Positions 17,319 to 26,908 are shown, counted from the stretch's first letter. The stretch: 64,000 nt of DNA from JAHOYW01 sp963664605 (GCA_963664605.1 OY761536.1:3472001-3536000), one strand, 5' to 3'. Translations and numbers: made by a program. The notes: generated from the sequence alone by a model not told the origin.

Positions 17319-18614
17319 ATGAGCATCTATCAGGAATTAAAGGACCGCGGCTTCATCTATCAGGAAACTGATGCTGTCAAAACAAAAAAGTTATTGGAAA
17401 ATGAGAAAATAACTTTTTATGTGGGCTTCGATCCTACCGGAAACAGCTTACATGTTGGTCATTTACTTCCAATTATGGCAATGCGTCTGCTGCAAAAAGC
17501 CGGGCACGTACCGGTAGTTCTGGTCGGCGGTGCGACTGCGCAGGTAGGCGATCCATCCGGCAAACAGACCGCCCGTCCCATCCTTACCAAAGACGAAGTT
17601 GCCGCCAACGCTGAGGCTTTGCGCCAACAGCTTTCCCGTTTCATTTCTGTTGAAGCCGGAGAAGCGCATTTTGTCAACAACCTTGACTGGATGAAAGAAC
17701 TTAATTACATTGACTTTCTGCGAATCATCGGTTCAAAATTCAGCGTCAACCGCATGCTGGCGCAGGAATCCGTCAAGGCTCGCCTGGAAGAAGGCCTGAC
17801 CTTTCTGGAATTTAATTACTCAATTTTACAGGCTTACGACTTTTATATCCTGAACCGTGATCTAAACTGCCAAATGCAGTTTGGAGGACAGGATCAGTGG
17901 GGTAATATGGTCGCCGGGGTCGATTTAACCCGCCGCATGAACAACAATGAAGTATACTGTACAACATTTCCTCTGCTCCTCGACAGCAACGGCCAGAAGT
18001 TTGGAAAGACAGCCGGAGGTAACAATGTATGGCTGAGCACTGAACGCACTTCCGTGTTCGATTACTACCAGTTCTGGCGTAATTCCGAAGATGACCAGGT
18101 CAAAAAACTCTTATGTTATTTCACCAACCTGCCAGTAGAAGAAATTAATGAATTAAGCAGTCTGGAAGCTCCTGCAATCAACCGTTCTAAAGAAATTCTG
18201 GCATATGAAGCAACAAAACAGGCGCATGGAGAAGCCGAAGCCCGTAAAGCTTATCTGACTGCCGGAAGTAAATTCGGTTTTGCCGACCCGGAATGCAAGA
18301 TCAAGACTTCAAGTAATATAGTCAGCATCAAGACGGAAACAGATACAAGTTTTGCCGACATGCCGACTGTTGAGCTTTCGCCTGCGGATTTTGAAGGCGA
18401 TGGTATGTGGATAGTCAAATTATTCACCAATGCCGGGCTGTGCCAATCCAATGGCGATGCCCGCCGCCTCATTAAAGGCGGAGGCGCATACATCAATGAC
18501 GAACGCATAAACAATATGGATATGAACGTGAAAAATGACGCGTTCAAAGACGGCTTTATTATCCTTAAGGCCGGAAAGAAAAATATTAAAAAAGTTACAT
18601 TAAAACAGGTTTAG
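17319..18614 (+). CDS. tyrS: Tyrosyl-tRNA synthetase
   Basis: Charges tRNA-Tyr with tyrosine. The 431-residue class Ic enzyme has the HIGH-type motif HVGH at 45-48, the KMSKS-type motif KFGKT at 227-231, and a C-terminal S4 RNA-binding domain at about 365-425. The length fits the bacterial TyrRS group. It is followed after 4 bases by an oxidoreductase gene, so the two are probably cotranscribed. Confidence 0.97.
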   Translation: MSIYQELKDRGFIYQETDAVKTKKLLENEKITFYVGFDPTGNSLHVGHLLPIMAMRLLQKAGHVPVVLVGGATAQVGDPSGKQTARPILTKDEVAANAEALRQQLSRFISVEAGEAHFVNNLDWMKELNYIDFLRIIGSKFSVNRMLAQESVKARLEEGLTFLEFNYSILQAYDFYILNRDLNCQMQFGGQDQWGNMVAGVDLTRRMNNNEVYCTTFPLLLDSNGQKFGKTAGGNNVWLSTERTSVFDYYQFWRNSEDDQVKKLLCYFTNLPVEEINELSSLEAPAINRSKEILAYEATKQAHGEAEARKAYLTAGSKFGFADPECKIKTSSNIVSIKTETDTSFADMPTVELSPADFEGDGMWIVKLFTNAGLCQSNGDARRLIKGGGAYINDERINNMDMNVKNDAFKDGFIILKAGKKNIKKVTLKQV

Positions 18615-18618
18615 GGAA

Positions 18619-19839
18619 ATGATAAGAACAGCGATTATCGGCGTCTCCGGATTCGGCGGGGTCCACTATCAGGATTTAATCCGTTATCAGGAACGCGGCA
18701 AACTGGAAATAACATGCGCGACAATCATCAACCAGAATGAAGAAGCTGAAAAATGTTCAAAATTGAAATCTGTAGGCTGTGAAATCTTTAGCGATTACAA
18801 AACCATGCTGGAAAAGTTCAAAGATTCTATTGATATCTGTTTCATTCCTACCGGAATCAGCATGCACGTGCCAATGTCTATTGCCGCCATGCGCGCGGGA
18901 GCAAATGTTTTTGTAGAAAAACCTGTAACTGCGTTAGTCAGTGAACTTGAAGAACTAAAAAAAGTTGAAAAGGAAACCGGCAAATTTGTTGCTGTCGGAT
19001 ATCAGACTATTTACCAGCCGTCAGTCGCCAAAATAAAAAATGCCATACTTGACGGCAGCCTCGGCGAAGTCAGCACCTTCAAATTTTGCGGAATAAGTAT
19101 CCGGAACAAAGCTTATTATGCCAGAAACAACTGGGCTGGATGTATAAAAAACGGAAACAACTGGATTCTTGACAGTCCTTATAATAACGCAATGGCCCAT
19201 CAGGTCAACCTGCTTTGTTTTCTCGCCGGCACAACTTTTGAAAAATCAGCTAACTTAAAAACCGTTCAAGCTGAACTTTTCAAAGCAAACCAAAATATCC
19301 AGAACGCTGATAATGCCGCCATCGAGATAATCACCGAAGACAATAAAAAATTACTATATTACGCGACTCATACTGCTAATGAAAATCAGAACCCGGAATT
19401 AGTCATCAGCGGCAGCAAAGGAACCATTATCTGGACCTTCCAAAATACAAAATATAACATTGACGGGCAGGAATGCTGCATAGAGAACAATGATGACCGC
19501 GACCATGTAATGGATGCCTTGATTAATAAAACAAAAGACAAAACAGTATTCATTTGCGATCTGGAAATAGCCGGAGAGCAAACCCTGGTGGTGAATGCAG
19601 CCCACGCTTCCTCAAAAATAATTGAAGTTCCACAGGAATATGTAACTACCCAGGATTTCATAGACAGCACTTCTGAATGCCTGAGAGATATTGATGTTCT
19701 TATGCCTTTAGCTTTCGAAGAAGAACGCCTTTTATCAACAAATGACTATCCGTGGATGAAAGCCGGAAAAATCATTGATATAAAAAATGATAATATCGAA
19801 AAGCTCTTGAAAGAGAATACAACCGAAACGGTTGCATAA
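18619..19839 (+). CDS. Gfo/Idh/MocA family oxidoreductase
   Basis: A 406-residue dehydrogenase-like protein. It starts with the Rossmann motif RTAIIGVSGFGGVHY and has the EKP motif in VEKPVTA. The C-terminal part is longer than usual and ends in an acidic helical tail. It follows tyrS after 4 bases with its own GGG site. It is only distantly similar to the paralog at 11-12 kb. Substrate unknown. Confidence 0.88.
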   Translation: MIRTAIIGVSGFGGVHYQDLIRYQERGKLEITCATIINQNEEAEKCSKLKSVGCEIFSDYKTMLEKFKDSIDICFIPTGISMHVPMSIAAMRAGANVFVEKPVTALVSELEELKKVEKETGKFVAVGYQTIYQPSVAKIKNAILDGSLGEVSTFKFCGISIRNKAYYARNNWAGCIKNGNNWILDSPYNNAMAHQVNLLCFLAGTTFEKSANLKTVQAELFKANQNIQNADNAAIEIITEDNKKLLYYATHTANENQNPELVISGSKGTIIWTFQNTKYNIDGQECCIENNDDRDHVMDALINKTKDKTVFICDLEIAGEQTLVVNAAHASSKIIEVPQEYVTTQDFIDSTSECLRDIDVLMPLAFEEERLLSTNDYPWMKAGKIIDIKNDNIEKLLKENTTETVA

Positions 19840-19890
19840 GATTTATTAATAGTAAACACAAGTTGAAAGTTTCAAAAATACCATCTGAAA

Positions 19891-19925
19891 GATAAGTACG
19901 ATGCGTTTAACGCAAAGTACTTATC
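19891..19925. other. 35-bp dyad with two nested arms
   Basis: Outer arms GATAAGTAC and GTACTTATC (9 bp), a 2x2 mismatch, then inner arms TGCGTT and AACGCA around a single T. It lies in the 149-base gap between convergent genes. There is no T run, so it is not a standard rho-independent terminator, although it may end transcription or bind a protein. Confidence 0.6.
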
Positions 19926-19988
19926 TATTCGATACGATTGATGGTGATTTATCTTTTTCTCAACGCGCAACACACAATCCGCAATTCG

Positions 19989-22424
19989 TTATCCAAGACT
20001 TACATATTGACTCTGGATTTGCGGAGCACGTTCAGCAATATTGGAAAGATGATCACCGATTTTTTCTATTTCAGCCAGCATCTCAATAAAAATCACACCT
20101 GTAACCGCATTGCATTTACCATCTTTCAAGCGCTTAATATGATTCTTTTCGTATTTATCAACCAGTTTATTGATCTTCTTTTCATCTCTAAGAGCATAAT
20201 CGACTTTTTCACTGTCAGTACCATGCAGGGCATTAACAACATTCTGAGCCTGGTCCTTGAGTATTTTCCACAGAGAATTAAATTCCTCCTGACCGTTTTC
20301 ACTTAAATTATCTTTTGTTTTAGCAAGACGTTTCGTCAGAGTCAATATATTGGCAGTATGGTCAGCGATACGTTCTGCATCATTTGTGCAATGCATCAAC
20401 AAAGGTACCAGTCCAGCCTGTTCATCAGACAGTTCACGCCGCGTAATCTGGACAAGATACTCGGTTATTTCCTCCTGAAGCTTATCTATTGCGTCTTCAC
20501 GTATACCAAGTTTGTCAAATTCGTCCTCGTCCGTGTTGATCTTCATAAAATGGTTAGTAATAGCAGTATCAATCATAGCCCATGATTCCTTAACCATATA
20601 ACGGATGGATTGTACTGCCTGTTCCAGAGCAACAGATGGAGTATTAAGCAAGTGCGGCTCCAAAGGCTGAATCTTGATAGTCTTTTCATCACTGACAGGA
20701 ATAACCAGAGAACATACTTTAGCTATAAGCCCGATAAAAGGCAGCAGCAGTAAAACATTCAAGACATTGAAGAAAGTATGCGCCATAGCTATATGACGAA
20801 CAATATTCTGCGGTACCGCTGCGAACACATCTCCGCTGGTTACAGAATTTATGAAATACATGAACACCGGTATATTATCCGGGCCCCACGGCACATAAAA
20901 TAATATCAACATCACAATGGCGCCACTGAAGTTGAATAAACAATGGGCGCATGCAGCTTGTTTAGCGCGTTTATTAGCGGCAAGCGCGGCAAGTACCGCG
21001 GTAATCGTCGTGCCGATGTTAGTACCGATAACCAGCGGAACGGCAGTATAAAAGTTAATTAACCCCCCGCCCGCAAGTGCAAGTATGATACCGGTGGAAG
21101 CTGAACTGCTTTGAATAACAACCGTTACCAGGGTTCCTATTCCAATAGCTCCCATTACCGCTCCAATAGGCATTGAACCGTTGACGCTGGTACAATCAAA
21201 GGTCTGGAAAAAATTAATAAATGTCGGAAAGCCGCCGAGCATTTTCAATTCATGGCTCATTATCCCCATCCCAAAAAACAGAAGACCAAAGCCGAGCAGG
21301 GTTTCACCCCATCCCTTTGCCAAACGGTGCTTAAAAAACATTACCAGCAAACCGACAGTTATCGCCGGCAGCGCCAGGCCTTCAAGTTTGAATGAAATAA
21401 TCTGCGCCGTAACCGTCGTACCAATATTAGCTCCGAAGATAATCCCTATAGACTGGAACAAGTTCAACAATCCTGCATTCACAAAACCAATAACCATCAC
21501 AGTTGTCGCACTGGATGATTGAATCACCGCGGTAATAAAGGCTCCAGCACAAACCGCAACAAAACGGTTACTGGTGAAGAAGTGGAGAATCTGTTTCATT
21601 TTTTCCCCGGCTACCTTCTGCAAACCATCGCTCATCTGCTTCATGCCGAAGATAAATATTGCCAATCCGCCCAGTACGCTAATAGCCACCGAACAGATAT
21701 CCAGCCCAAGTTCGCGAATATTGACTCCGCGAACATGATAATTGTTTTTGCTATCCGCAACCTCTACATTAATATTGTACTCCCCGGTCTTAGAACCGAC
21801 TTTCAAATTGTTTTCCGCAATCCCCTCGTCATTGGTCAGCACACAGCTTTTCTGGAGCTTTGCTTTACTCTTACTGGGAGCAGAGTTTAACTTGAAATAA
21901 ACCGGTACGCCTTTAGCTGCCTTACCTTGAGCATTCACCACTTTAACAACCAGAGGGTCATGCATCAATTGTCCGGTTGAGCATTCCTGATTTGTTCCAC
22001 TAATAGAAATACCTGTTATGAAGCGGACCACAGTACTTTTATCTTTAGCTATTATCTTAAGATACTGATCTCCGGTTTTTTTCCCGGCTGTTACTTGAAC
22101 ACTGACACTTCCGCCGGCATCGGATAAAGCGGAAGTTTTGGAAAGCTTCAGGTCAGAACCGTCAACCGGCACAAAAAACACCTGGACCTTTGAAACCGGG
22201 GGATGTTGGCCTTTACCTCCGAGAAGACCGGCTTCTTTTTTGCCAAGCAGTTCGACCCGCAGAGTTCTCTCGAATTTTTCGCCAGGCAAAGCACATTGCT
22301 CCCCACCTTGCAGAATATGTATTTTATCGACTTTTTTACTTTTTACTGAATCAGTTTTGGAACAGGCTGTTAAAGTCAGAGCGACAACAGCGGATAAAGC
22401 TAGAATTTTAAATAATTTTTTCAT
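19989..22424 (-). CDS. Lipoprotein/Ig-like/Na-Pi cotransporter/PhoU fusion
   Basis: A sodium-phosphate cotransporter of the NptA/YjbB type with unusual extras; 811 residues. A lipoprotein signal ends at LTAC21. Two Ig-like (Big-1/filamin-like) domains follow at about 35-135 and 145-235. The transporter core is at about 245-590 with the paired QSSSA motifs at 302 and 438 and two GTNIGTT/GANIGTT repeats. The C-terminal 600-800 part is PhoU-like. The family exports or imports phosphate with sodium; a lipoprotein head would sit on the outer face of the membrane. It has its own promoter region with Pho-box-like repeats. Confidence 0.88.
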   Translation of the reverse strand: MKKLFKILALSAVVALTLTACSKTDSVKSKKVDKIHILQGGEQCALPGEKFERTLRVELLGKKEAGLLGGKGQHPPVSKVQVFFVPVDGSDLKLSKTSALSDAGGSVSVQVTAGKKTGDQYLKIIAKDKSTVVRFITGISISGTNQECSTGQLMHDPLVVKVVNAQGKAAKGVPVYFKLNSAPSKSKAKLQKSCVLTNDEGIAENNLKVGSKTGEYNINVEVADSKNNYHVRGVNIRELGLDICSVAISVLGGLAIFIFGMKQMSDGLQKVAGEKMKQILHFFTSNRFVAVCAGAFITAVIQSSSATTVMVIGFVNAGLLNLFQSIGIIFGANIGTTVTAQIISFKLEGLALPAITVGLLVMFFKHRLAKGWGETLLGFGLLFFGMGIMSHELKMLGGFPTFINFFQTFDCTSVNGSMPIGAVMGAIGIGTLVTVVIQSSSASTGIILALAGGGLINFYTAVPLVIGTNIGTTITAVLAALAANKRAKQAACAHCLFNFSGAIVMLILFYVPWGPDNIPVFMYFINSVTSGDVFAAVPQNIVRHIAMAHTFFNVLNVLLLLPFIGLIAKVCSLVIPVSDEKTIKIQPLEPHLLNTPSVALEQAVQSIRYMVKESWAMIDTAITNHFMKINTDEDEFDKLGIREDAIDKLQEEITEYLVQITRRELSDEQAGLVPLLMHCTNDAERIADHTANILTLTKRLAKTKDNLSENGQEEFNSLWKILKDQAQNVVNALHGTDSEKVDYALRDEKKINKLVDKYEKNHIKRLKDGKCNAVTGVIFIEMLAEIEKIGDHLSNIAERAPQIQSQYVSLG

Positions 22425-22485
22425 TAAACAGTCATTTCCTGCTTTGTTAGTTTTTCGTTTAACATTTATCTCCGGCTAATATATC

Positions 22486-22538
22486 CTAACAAAGCTCTAA
22501 CACAAACAGAAAACAGCGATTCTAACAAAACTCTAACA
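22486..22538 (-). promoter_or_regulatory. Pho-box-like direct repeats upstream of the Na-Pi transporter
   Basis: On the coding strand of the transporter, TTTGTTAGAGT and TTTGTTAGAAT stand side by side, and after 25 bases TGTTAG recurs twice 11 bases apart. The two 17-bp blocks (22486-22502, 22522-22538) differ by one base. TATATT follows the last repeat at -10 spacing. An 11-base period of TGT-type half sites is the hallmark of PhoB/PhoP binding. Confidence 0.55.
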
Positions 22539-22558
22539 AATCATTTTTCCGCATTTGC

Positions 22559-23239
22559 TCAGTTCAGGTGTTTTGCCAAAGTGAGAAGAGCTGTATCAGG
22601 CTGCCTAAGTTTAAATGCAATAGCTATTTGACGATGTTCAAGGTTGGAACGTTTAGCTGTAGCGAAAGCGGCATCTCTACTTATATTTTGTGGGAAGTTA
22701 GGTTCAATAGCTTTAAAAAACTCGCCCACCGCAACATTGATAATTCCCAATATTCGGCATTCGGCGGGAGCCATTATCGCCTGATGAAATTCGGCTTCCG
22801 CAGCATTATATTCTCGGGTGTTCACCTTGTCTATTCTCATTAAATCATCCATTTTATCTACAGCGGCAAAAATTCTGTCAATATCTTTAGCGGAAGCATT
22901 AACGACAGAATCATAAATAGAACCAATCTCTAAAGTCCTGCGCAGTTCAATCAGTTCCGTTAAATGTTTTTTATCAAAATAAGGAACCTGCTTGAGGACA
23001 CGTTCAAGAGAGGCAACAAAATCCCCCTCTCCTATTTTAAAGCCGCTGCCGCGCCGTGAAGTTATTACGCCAATACCTTTCAGGTAACTGCATGCTTCGC
23101 GCAAGCTGACTCGTGAAACATTAAATATTTCACGCATCCTGTCTTCAGTAGGCAGAAAATCCCCCGCTTTCAGCTCATTGGAACGAATATAATCCAGAAT
23201 ATCCTGAATCAGTTTTTGTGTCAAAGTGTTTTTTGTCAT
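22559..23239 (-). CDS. GntR-family (FadR/FCD) transcriptional regulator
   Basis: A 226-residue repressor-type protein. The winged helix-turn-helix at about 20-70 contains LPTEDRMREIFNVSR and VSLREACSYL; the all-helical FCD ligand domain occupies 75-220. FCD domains usually bind organic acids. It is upstream of the transporter on the same strand, but the 134-base gap holds a separate promoter, so linkage is weak. Confidence 0.9.
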   Translation of the reverse strand: MTKNTLTQKLIQDILDYIRSNELKAGDFLPTEDRMREIFNVSRVSLREACSYLKGIGVITSRRGSGFKIGEGDFVASLERVLKQVPYFDKKHLTELIELRRTLEIGSIYDSVVNASAKDIDRIFAAVDKMDDLMRIDKVNTREYNAAEAEFHQAIMAPAECRILGIINVAVGEFFKAIEPNFPQNISRDAAFATAKRSNLEHRQIAIAFKLRQPDTALLTLAKHLN

Positions 23240-23277
23240 AAAAATAATCTACTGCTAAAATCTGCTATAGCAAATAT

Positions 23278-23835
23278 TTATTTCAGTTTTTTGAGAAGTG
23301 CGGTGAAGGCAATTTCCAGAAGCTGCACCGTCCATTCAACGTCGGCGGCGGCGCGATGAGCCTGCAAACCGGGACGAGAATCCTGCAGGTTAAAAGCCCG
23401 GCGAAGATTTTGTAAACTGTAGCTGGGCAGACCTTCGTAAGCCTGCTTGAAAAGCCGGAGTGAATCCATTGTTTTCCCCCGCCATTGCGGCAGGCCGCAA
23501 CGCACCAGGCTTTCCTGAAGAAATGACAGATCAAAGCGCGCGTTGTGCGCAACTAATGTACTTTTGTCGACAAATTCTATAAATTCAAAACCAACCTGAC
23601 GGAAATTCGGGGCATCAGAAACCATTTCGTTAGTTATACGGTGTATGTTTGTCGCTCCGGCGGGTATTGAACATCCAGGATTGACTAAAGATTCATAGCG
23701 CGACATGGAACCGTCTTTCTCAATGTGTATCGCGGCAATCTCAACAATACGGTGATTCCGGGCGCTCATGCCGGTCGTTTCCACATCGAAGACCGTAAAC
23801 GGCCCCAGCTCATACCAGTTATTTACATCATCCAT
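23278..23835 (-). CDS. DnaQ-like 3'-5' exonuclease
   Basis: A 185-residue DEDDh exonuclease of the Pol III epsilon type. ExoI is DVETTG (Asp17, Glu19), ExoII is AHNARFD and ExoIII is HRAAADV. It lacks any polymerase, UvrC-like or helicase domain, so it could be a proofreading subunit or a stand-alone DNA or RNA trimming enzyme. It begins 10 bases after the carbonic anhydrase stop and is probably cotranscribed with it. Confidence 0.88.
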   Translation of the reverse strand: MDDVNNWYELGPFTVFDVETTGMSARNHRIVEIAAIHIEKDGSMSRYESLVNPGCSIPAGATNIHRITNEMVSDAPNFRQVGFEFIEFVDKSTLVAHNARFDLSFLQESLVRCGLPQWRGKTMDSLRLFKQAYEGLPSYSLQNLRRAFNLQDSRPGLQAHRAAADVEWTVQLLEIAFTALLKKLK

Positions 23836-23845
23836 ATATATTCAC

Positions 23846-24556
23846 TTATTCAAAAAATTCAACTGTACCTGCTGAAAGTATTTTGTAGGCACCGATGACT
23901 TTTATTTTACCTTTTTCCGCCAGATTACGCAGGGGAGCGCTGTCACTCAGAATCTTTTCACAGACCATTCTTACATTTTCGCGGGCAGCCGCGTCAACCA
24001 GGTCATCGTCCGCAAGTTTCTCTTTTTCCTTGATCTTACGGACTGCCGGCATGAGTTCATCGACAATATCATTTATACCTTCCGTATGGTTTATTTCGGG
24101 ATGCTCAGCCAAATGGACAGCAGCATTCACAGCCCCGCAAAATTCATGCCCCATCACCATAATCAAACGACTGGTTGAATACAAAGTGGCATATTCAATA
24201 CTGCCCAATAGCTTTGAATCAACAACGTTTCCGGCAACACGGACAATAAATAAATCACCAAGGCCGGCATCAAAAATTATTTCAGGAGGAACACGAGAGT
24301 CGGAACAGCAGAGAATCGTCGCGAAAGGCCATTGCCCTTTACACAATAATTTTCTGGTATAATGGCAAACTCCCGGATCAGACAGGCGGGTCATGGACAC
24401 GTAACGCTGATTCCCGTCTTTAAGACGCTGTAAAGCCTCCTGCCAGGGAATACTTTCATTTTGGCGGTCTGCTTTTTCACAAAAAGCCAGGGTAAGATCA
24501 TCACATTGACAATTAACTTCGTCACCACAAATACAGTCGTTTCTTTTATCCGGCAT
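23846..24556 (-). CDS. Beta-class carbonic anhydrase
   Basis: Interconverts CO2 and bicarbonate. Zinc ligands are visible: Cys84 (with Asp86 and Arg88 in CCSDSR), His137 and Cys140 in GHEFC. An upstream in-frame ATG at 24613 would add 19 residues, but the ATG used here has an AAGGA site at good spacing. The first 26 residues hold five Cys (CICGDEVNCQC and one more), an extra cluster not needed for the family fold that may bind a second metal. Bicarbonate would feed biotin-dependent and carbamoyl pathways. Confidence 0.92.
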   Translation of the reverse strand: MPDKRNDCICGDEVNCQCDDLTLAFCEKADRQNESIPWQEALQRLKDGNQRYVSMTRLSDPGVCHYTRKLLCKGQWPFATILCCSDSRVPPEIIFDAGLGDLFIVRVAGNVVDSKLLGSIEYATLYSTSRLIMVMGHEFCGAVNAAVHLAEHPEINHTEGINDIVDELMPAVRKIKEKEKLADDDLVDAAARENVRMVCEKILSDSAPLRNLAEKGKIKVIGAYKILSAGTVEFFE

Positions 24557-24649
24557 AGATGTTTCCTTAGTGTTTATTAAAAATAGCACCGGCATTAATA
24601 AAATCAAGGACAATATTCATAAATGCCGGGTTCATTTCCGGCGAAGACA

Positions 24650-26908
24650 TTAATGACTGCTTTTTGAGCGATGTCTTTGGAGATTTTTTTCGGATATCTG
24701 TTCAATATAGCAATATCCGAGGGCTGGGATATGACTTATGCCGAATATATAATCCTGCTTATATTTTCTTACTCTGAACTGTAATTCTCCTTTTTCAACG
24801 GCTTCCCGGAATTCCTTGTAAAAAGCGAATTTTTCAAACAGCAGAGTTTTAGTTTCAGGGTCTGTTTTCGTATCCTCATATTTAAAATTATTTGAAAGGA
24901 TGATATCTCCATTTTTGTTGATCAGGAATTCCTGCATACCACGTATACTGCTTCTGAATAAATATTTTTGAATATATTCCAAGTCAATATCCATTCCAAC
25001 TATCCCCAAAGTCCTGCCAGACTTGTCAGAAACACGCCGTAAACAACATACAACAATTTTTTTACAAACAGCACATTTAAAAGGTTTAGACCAGATTATG
25101 TCGTCATTTTTCCCCATTGCCTTCCTGTAAGATGGACGTTTAGCCGGATAACATTCTTTAGCATATTTTCTATTTGCCGGATAGGTCAATATGGAACCGT
25201 TTAGGAATCCGGAAAAAATACCGATAATAGCTTTATTGCGGGTTGCGGATTTTTGTCCAGCTGTTTTTTCTATCTTATGTTCAATTTGCAAATTACTTGT
25301 ACCCATCACATGTCTAAGTATTTCAGATAAGATAACCCTTTTCTTATTCACTAAGCTCATAGACTTCAATAAAGTGCTATTCGGCTTTATTTCTGACAAG
25401 TAAGCAAGCGCATGAACATAATTACCAGTATCTCCTTCGGCGTTAAGAATATATTTGCTGTGACTGGCTAAATTTGAGAGTTGATCCTCAAAATAGCTGA
25501 TCGCATTATTCAATCTGTTGGCTCGTTTGGTCACTTCGTATTGAAAGTGTGTCAACAGTACTTCTCTTGTCTTCTGTTTATTTATAAGGATGTTTTGACT
25601 GTGCAAACCATAAAGGGCAATAATTGTCAGCGCTAAAAGTATGCTCAAGACCACACTGGCTGTAATCATTGCATGACCGCCTATGACACGCAGACATTTC
25701 TTCATGAAACTATCCGGCCTGGCGGAAATTTCTTTATGCATAAGATATTTTCTCAGATCCCCGGCCATATCTTTTGCGCTCCTGTATCTCCTGGAGAGAG
25801 ACGGACTGGTGGCCTTGGCTATGATTGCCTTCAGGTCATCAGGAAGTTTACTTTTAAGAAAACGATGTCTGAAAGGGGTATAATTACGTTTAAGGATATT
25901 TTTGAATACTTCATTTATGGTTGTACCGGGAACAGCTCTTGTCAAGGTCACAATCTCAAAAAGTATCATTCCAAGGGAAAAAATATCCGACTGCGGACTA
26001 GTCAAACCGCCCCTGATAAGTTCAGGAGCAATATAGCATGGCGTACCGGCAAGTTCACACCTGAGATGTAAACCGATCTCGGTAAGGTGCTTGCTGTTTG
26101 GAAAATCTTCAGGAGCCAACAGGCAAGCCAGTCCCCAATCCATAACATATATTTCCCCGTGGTTGCCGATAATTATATTTTCAGGCTTAAGATCACGATG
26201 AATAACTCCTTTGCAATGCGCATAATCAACCGCTTCACATACTCTGATAAGATATTCTATACGGGTGAGCATGGAATCTTTTTCCGCATATTTGCTTACT
26301 CCTTCCTGCTGATATAAAATTATTATCCCCTGCAAATAGGCTTTCATCGTTTTCCCGTGAATATGCTTCATTGTCAAATGAAGTTTATTCTTATCATCAG
26401 AGAACATTCCGTAAATAGGCGCAATCGCGGGATGGTCAAGCTGCGCCATTATCCTGGCCTCGGAAACAAAGAAATTATTATCTTTTGCTATATTCTCATC
26501 CTTCACAGATTTGGCTGTTTTAACTATTATATCACGTTTCAGGGACTTATCGAAGCCAGTCCAAACCACCCCCTGCGTTCCCTCAGCAAGCTTATCTTTC
26601 AAGACGTAATTATCATGTATATCCTGCAGTTTTGCATTTTTTTCAAGGGCAGGTATAGAACTTATCATACAGGCGACAGAGTTTGATCTCACATAATCGT
26701 CGGGTATCAGTTTTTTGGCAAAAACAAAATTCTTATGAAATAAACCATTAATGCTGCCTGACTTAAACGTTCCGTTGGAAATTGAAACTGACTGAGTGTC
26801 GTCATCACCAAACGCCTCTTTATAATCGAAATCGATTTTTTGCGTCATTTCAACATCAATTACAGTATGCTGTGTTTCTGTAACCTCATGATCTTTTTCA
26901 CTCTGCAT
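24650..26908 (-). CDS. Membrane Ser/Thr protein kinase with extracytoplasmic sensor
   Basis: A Hanks-type kinase. Counted from an upstream TTG, the kinase domain is at 110-400 with Lys139, HRDLKPEN from 246 and DWG (for DFG) at 266-268, plus GTPCYIAPE. A membrane helix at about 422-444 leads to a 310-residue periplasmic part that looks like a Cache (PDC-type) sensor with GIVGMDIDLEYIQKY. The TTG at 26935 would add nine residues but would lie only about 10 bases from the predicted transcription start, so the ATG is preferred. All key catalytic residues are present. The sensor probably reads a small molecule. Confidence 0.85.
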   Translation of the reverse strand: MQSEKDHEVTETQHTVIDVEMTQKIDFDYKEAFGDDDTQSVSISNGTFKSGSINGLFHKNFVFAKKLIPDDYVRSNSVACMISSIPALEKNAKLQDIHDNYVLKDKLAEGTQGVVWTGFDKSLKRDIIVKTAKSVKDENIAKDNNFFVSEARIMAQLDHPAIAPIYGMFSDDKNKLHLTMKHIHGKTMKAYLQGIIILYQQEGVSKYAEKDSMLTRIEYLIRVCEAVDYAHCKGVIHRDLKPENIIIGNHGEIYVMDWGLACLLAPEDFPNSKHLTEIGLHLRCELAGTPCYIAPELIRGGLTSPQSDIFSLGMILFEIVTLTRAVPGTTINEVFKNILKRNYTPFRHRFLKSKLPDDLKAIIAKATSPSLSRRYRSAKDMAGDLRKYLMHKEISARPDSFMKKCLRVIGGHAMITASVVLSILLALTIIALYGLHSQNILINKQKTREVLLTHFQYEVTKRANRLNNAISYFEDQLSNLASHSKYILNAEGDTGNYVHALAYLSEIKPNSTLLKSMSLVNKKRVILSEILRHVMGTSNLQIEHKIEKTAGQKSATRNKAIIGIFSGFLNGSILTYPANRKYAKECYPAKRPSYRKAMGKNDDIIWSKPFKCAVCKKIVVCCLRRVSDKSGRTLGIVGMDIDLEYIQKYLFRSSIRGMQEFLINKNGDIILSNNFKYEDTKTDPETKTLLFEKFAFYKEFREAVEKGELQFRVRKYKQDYIFGISHIPALGYCYIEQISEKNLQRHRSKSSH

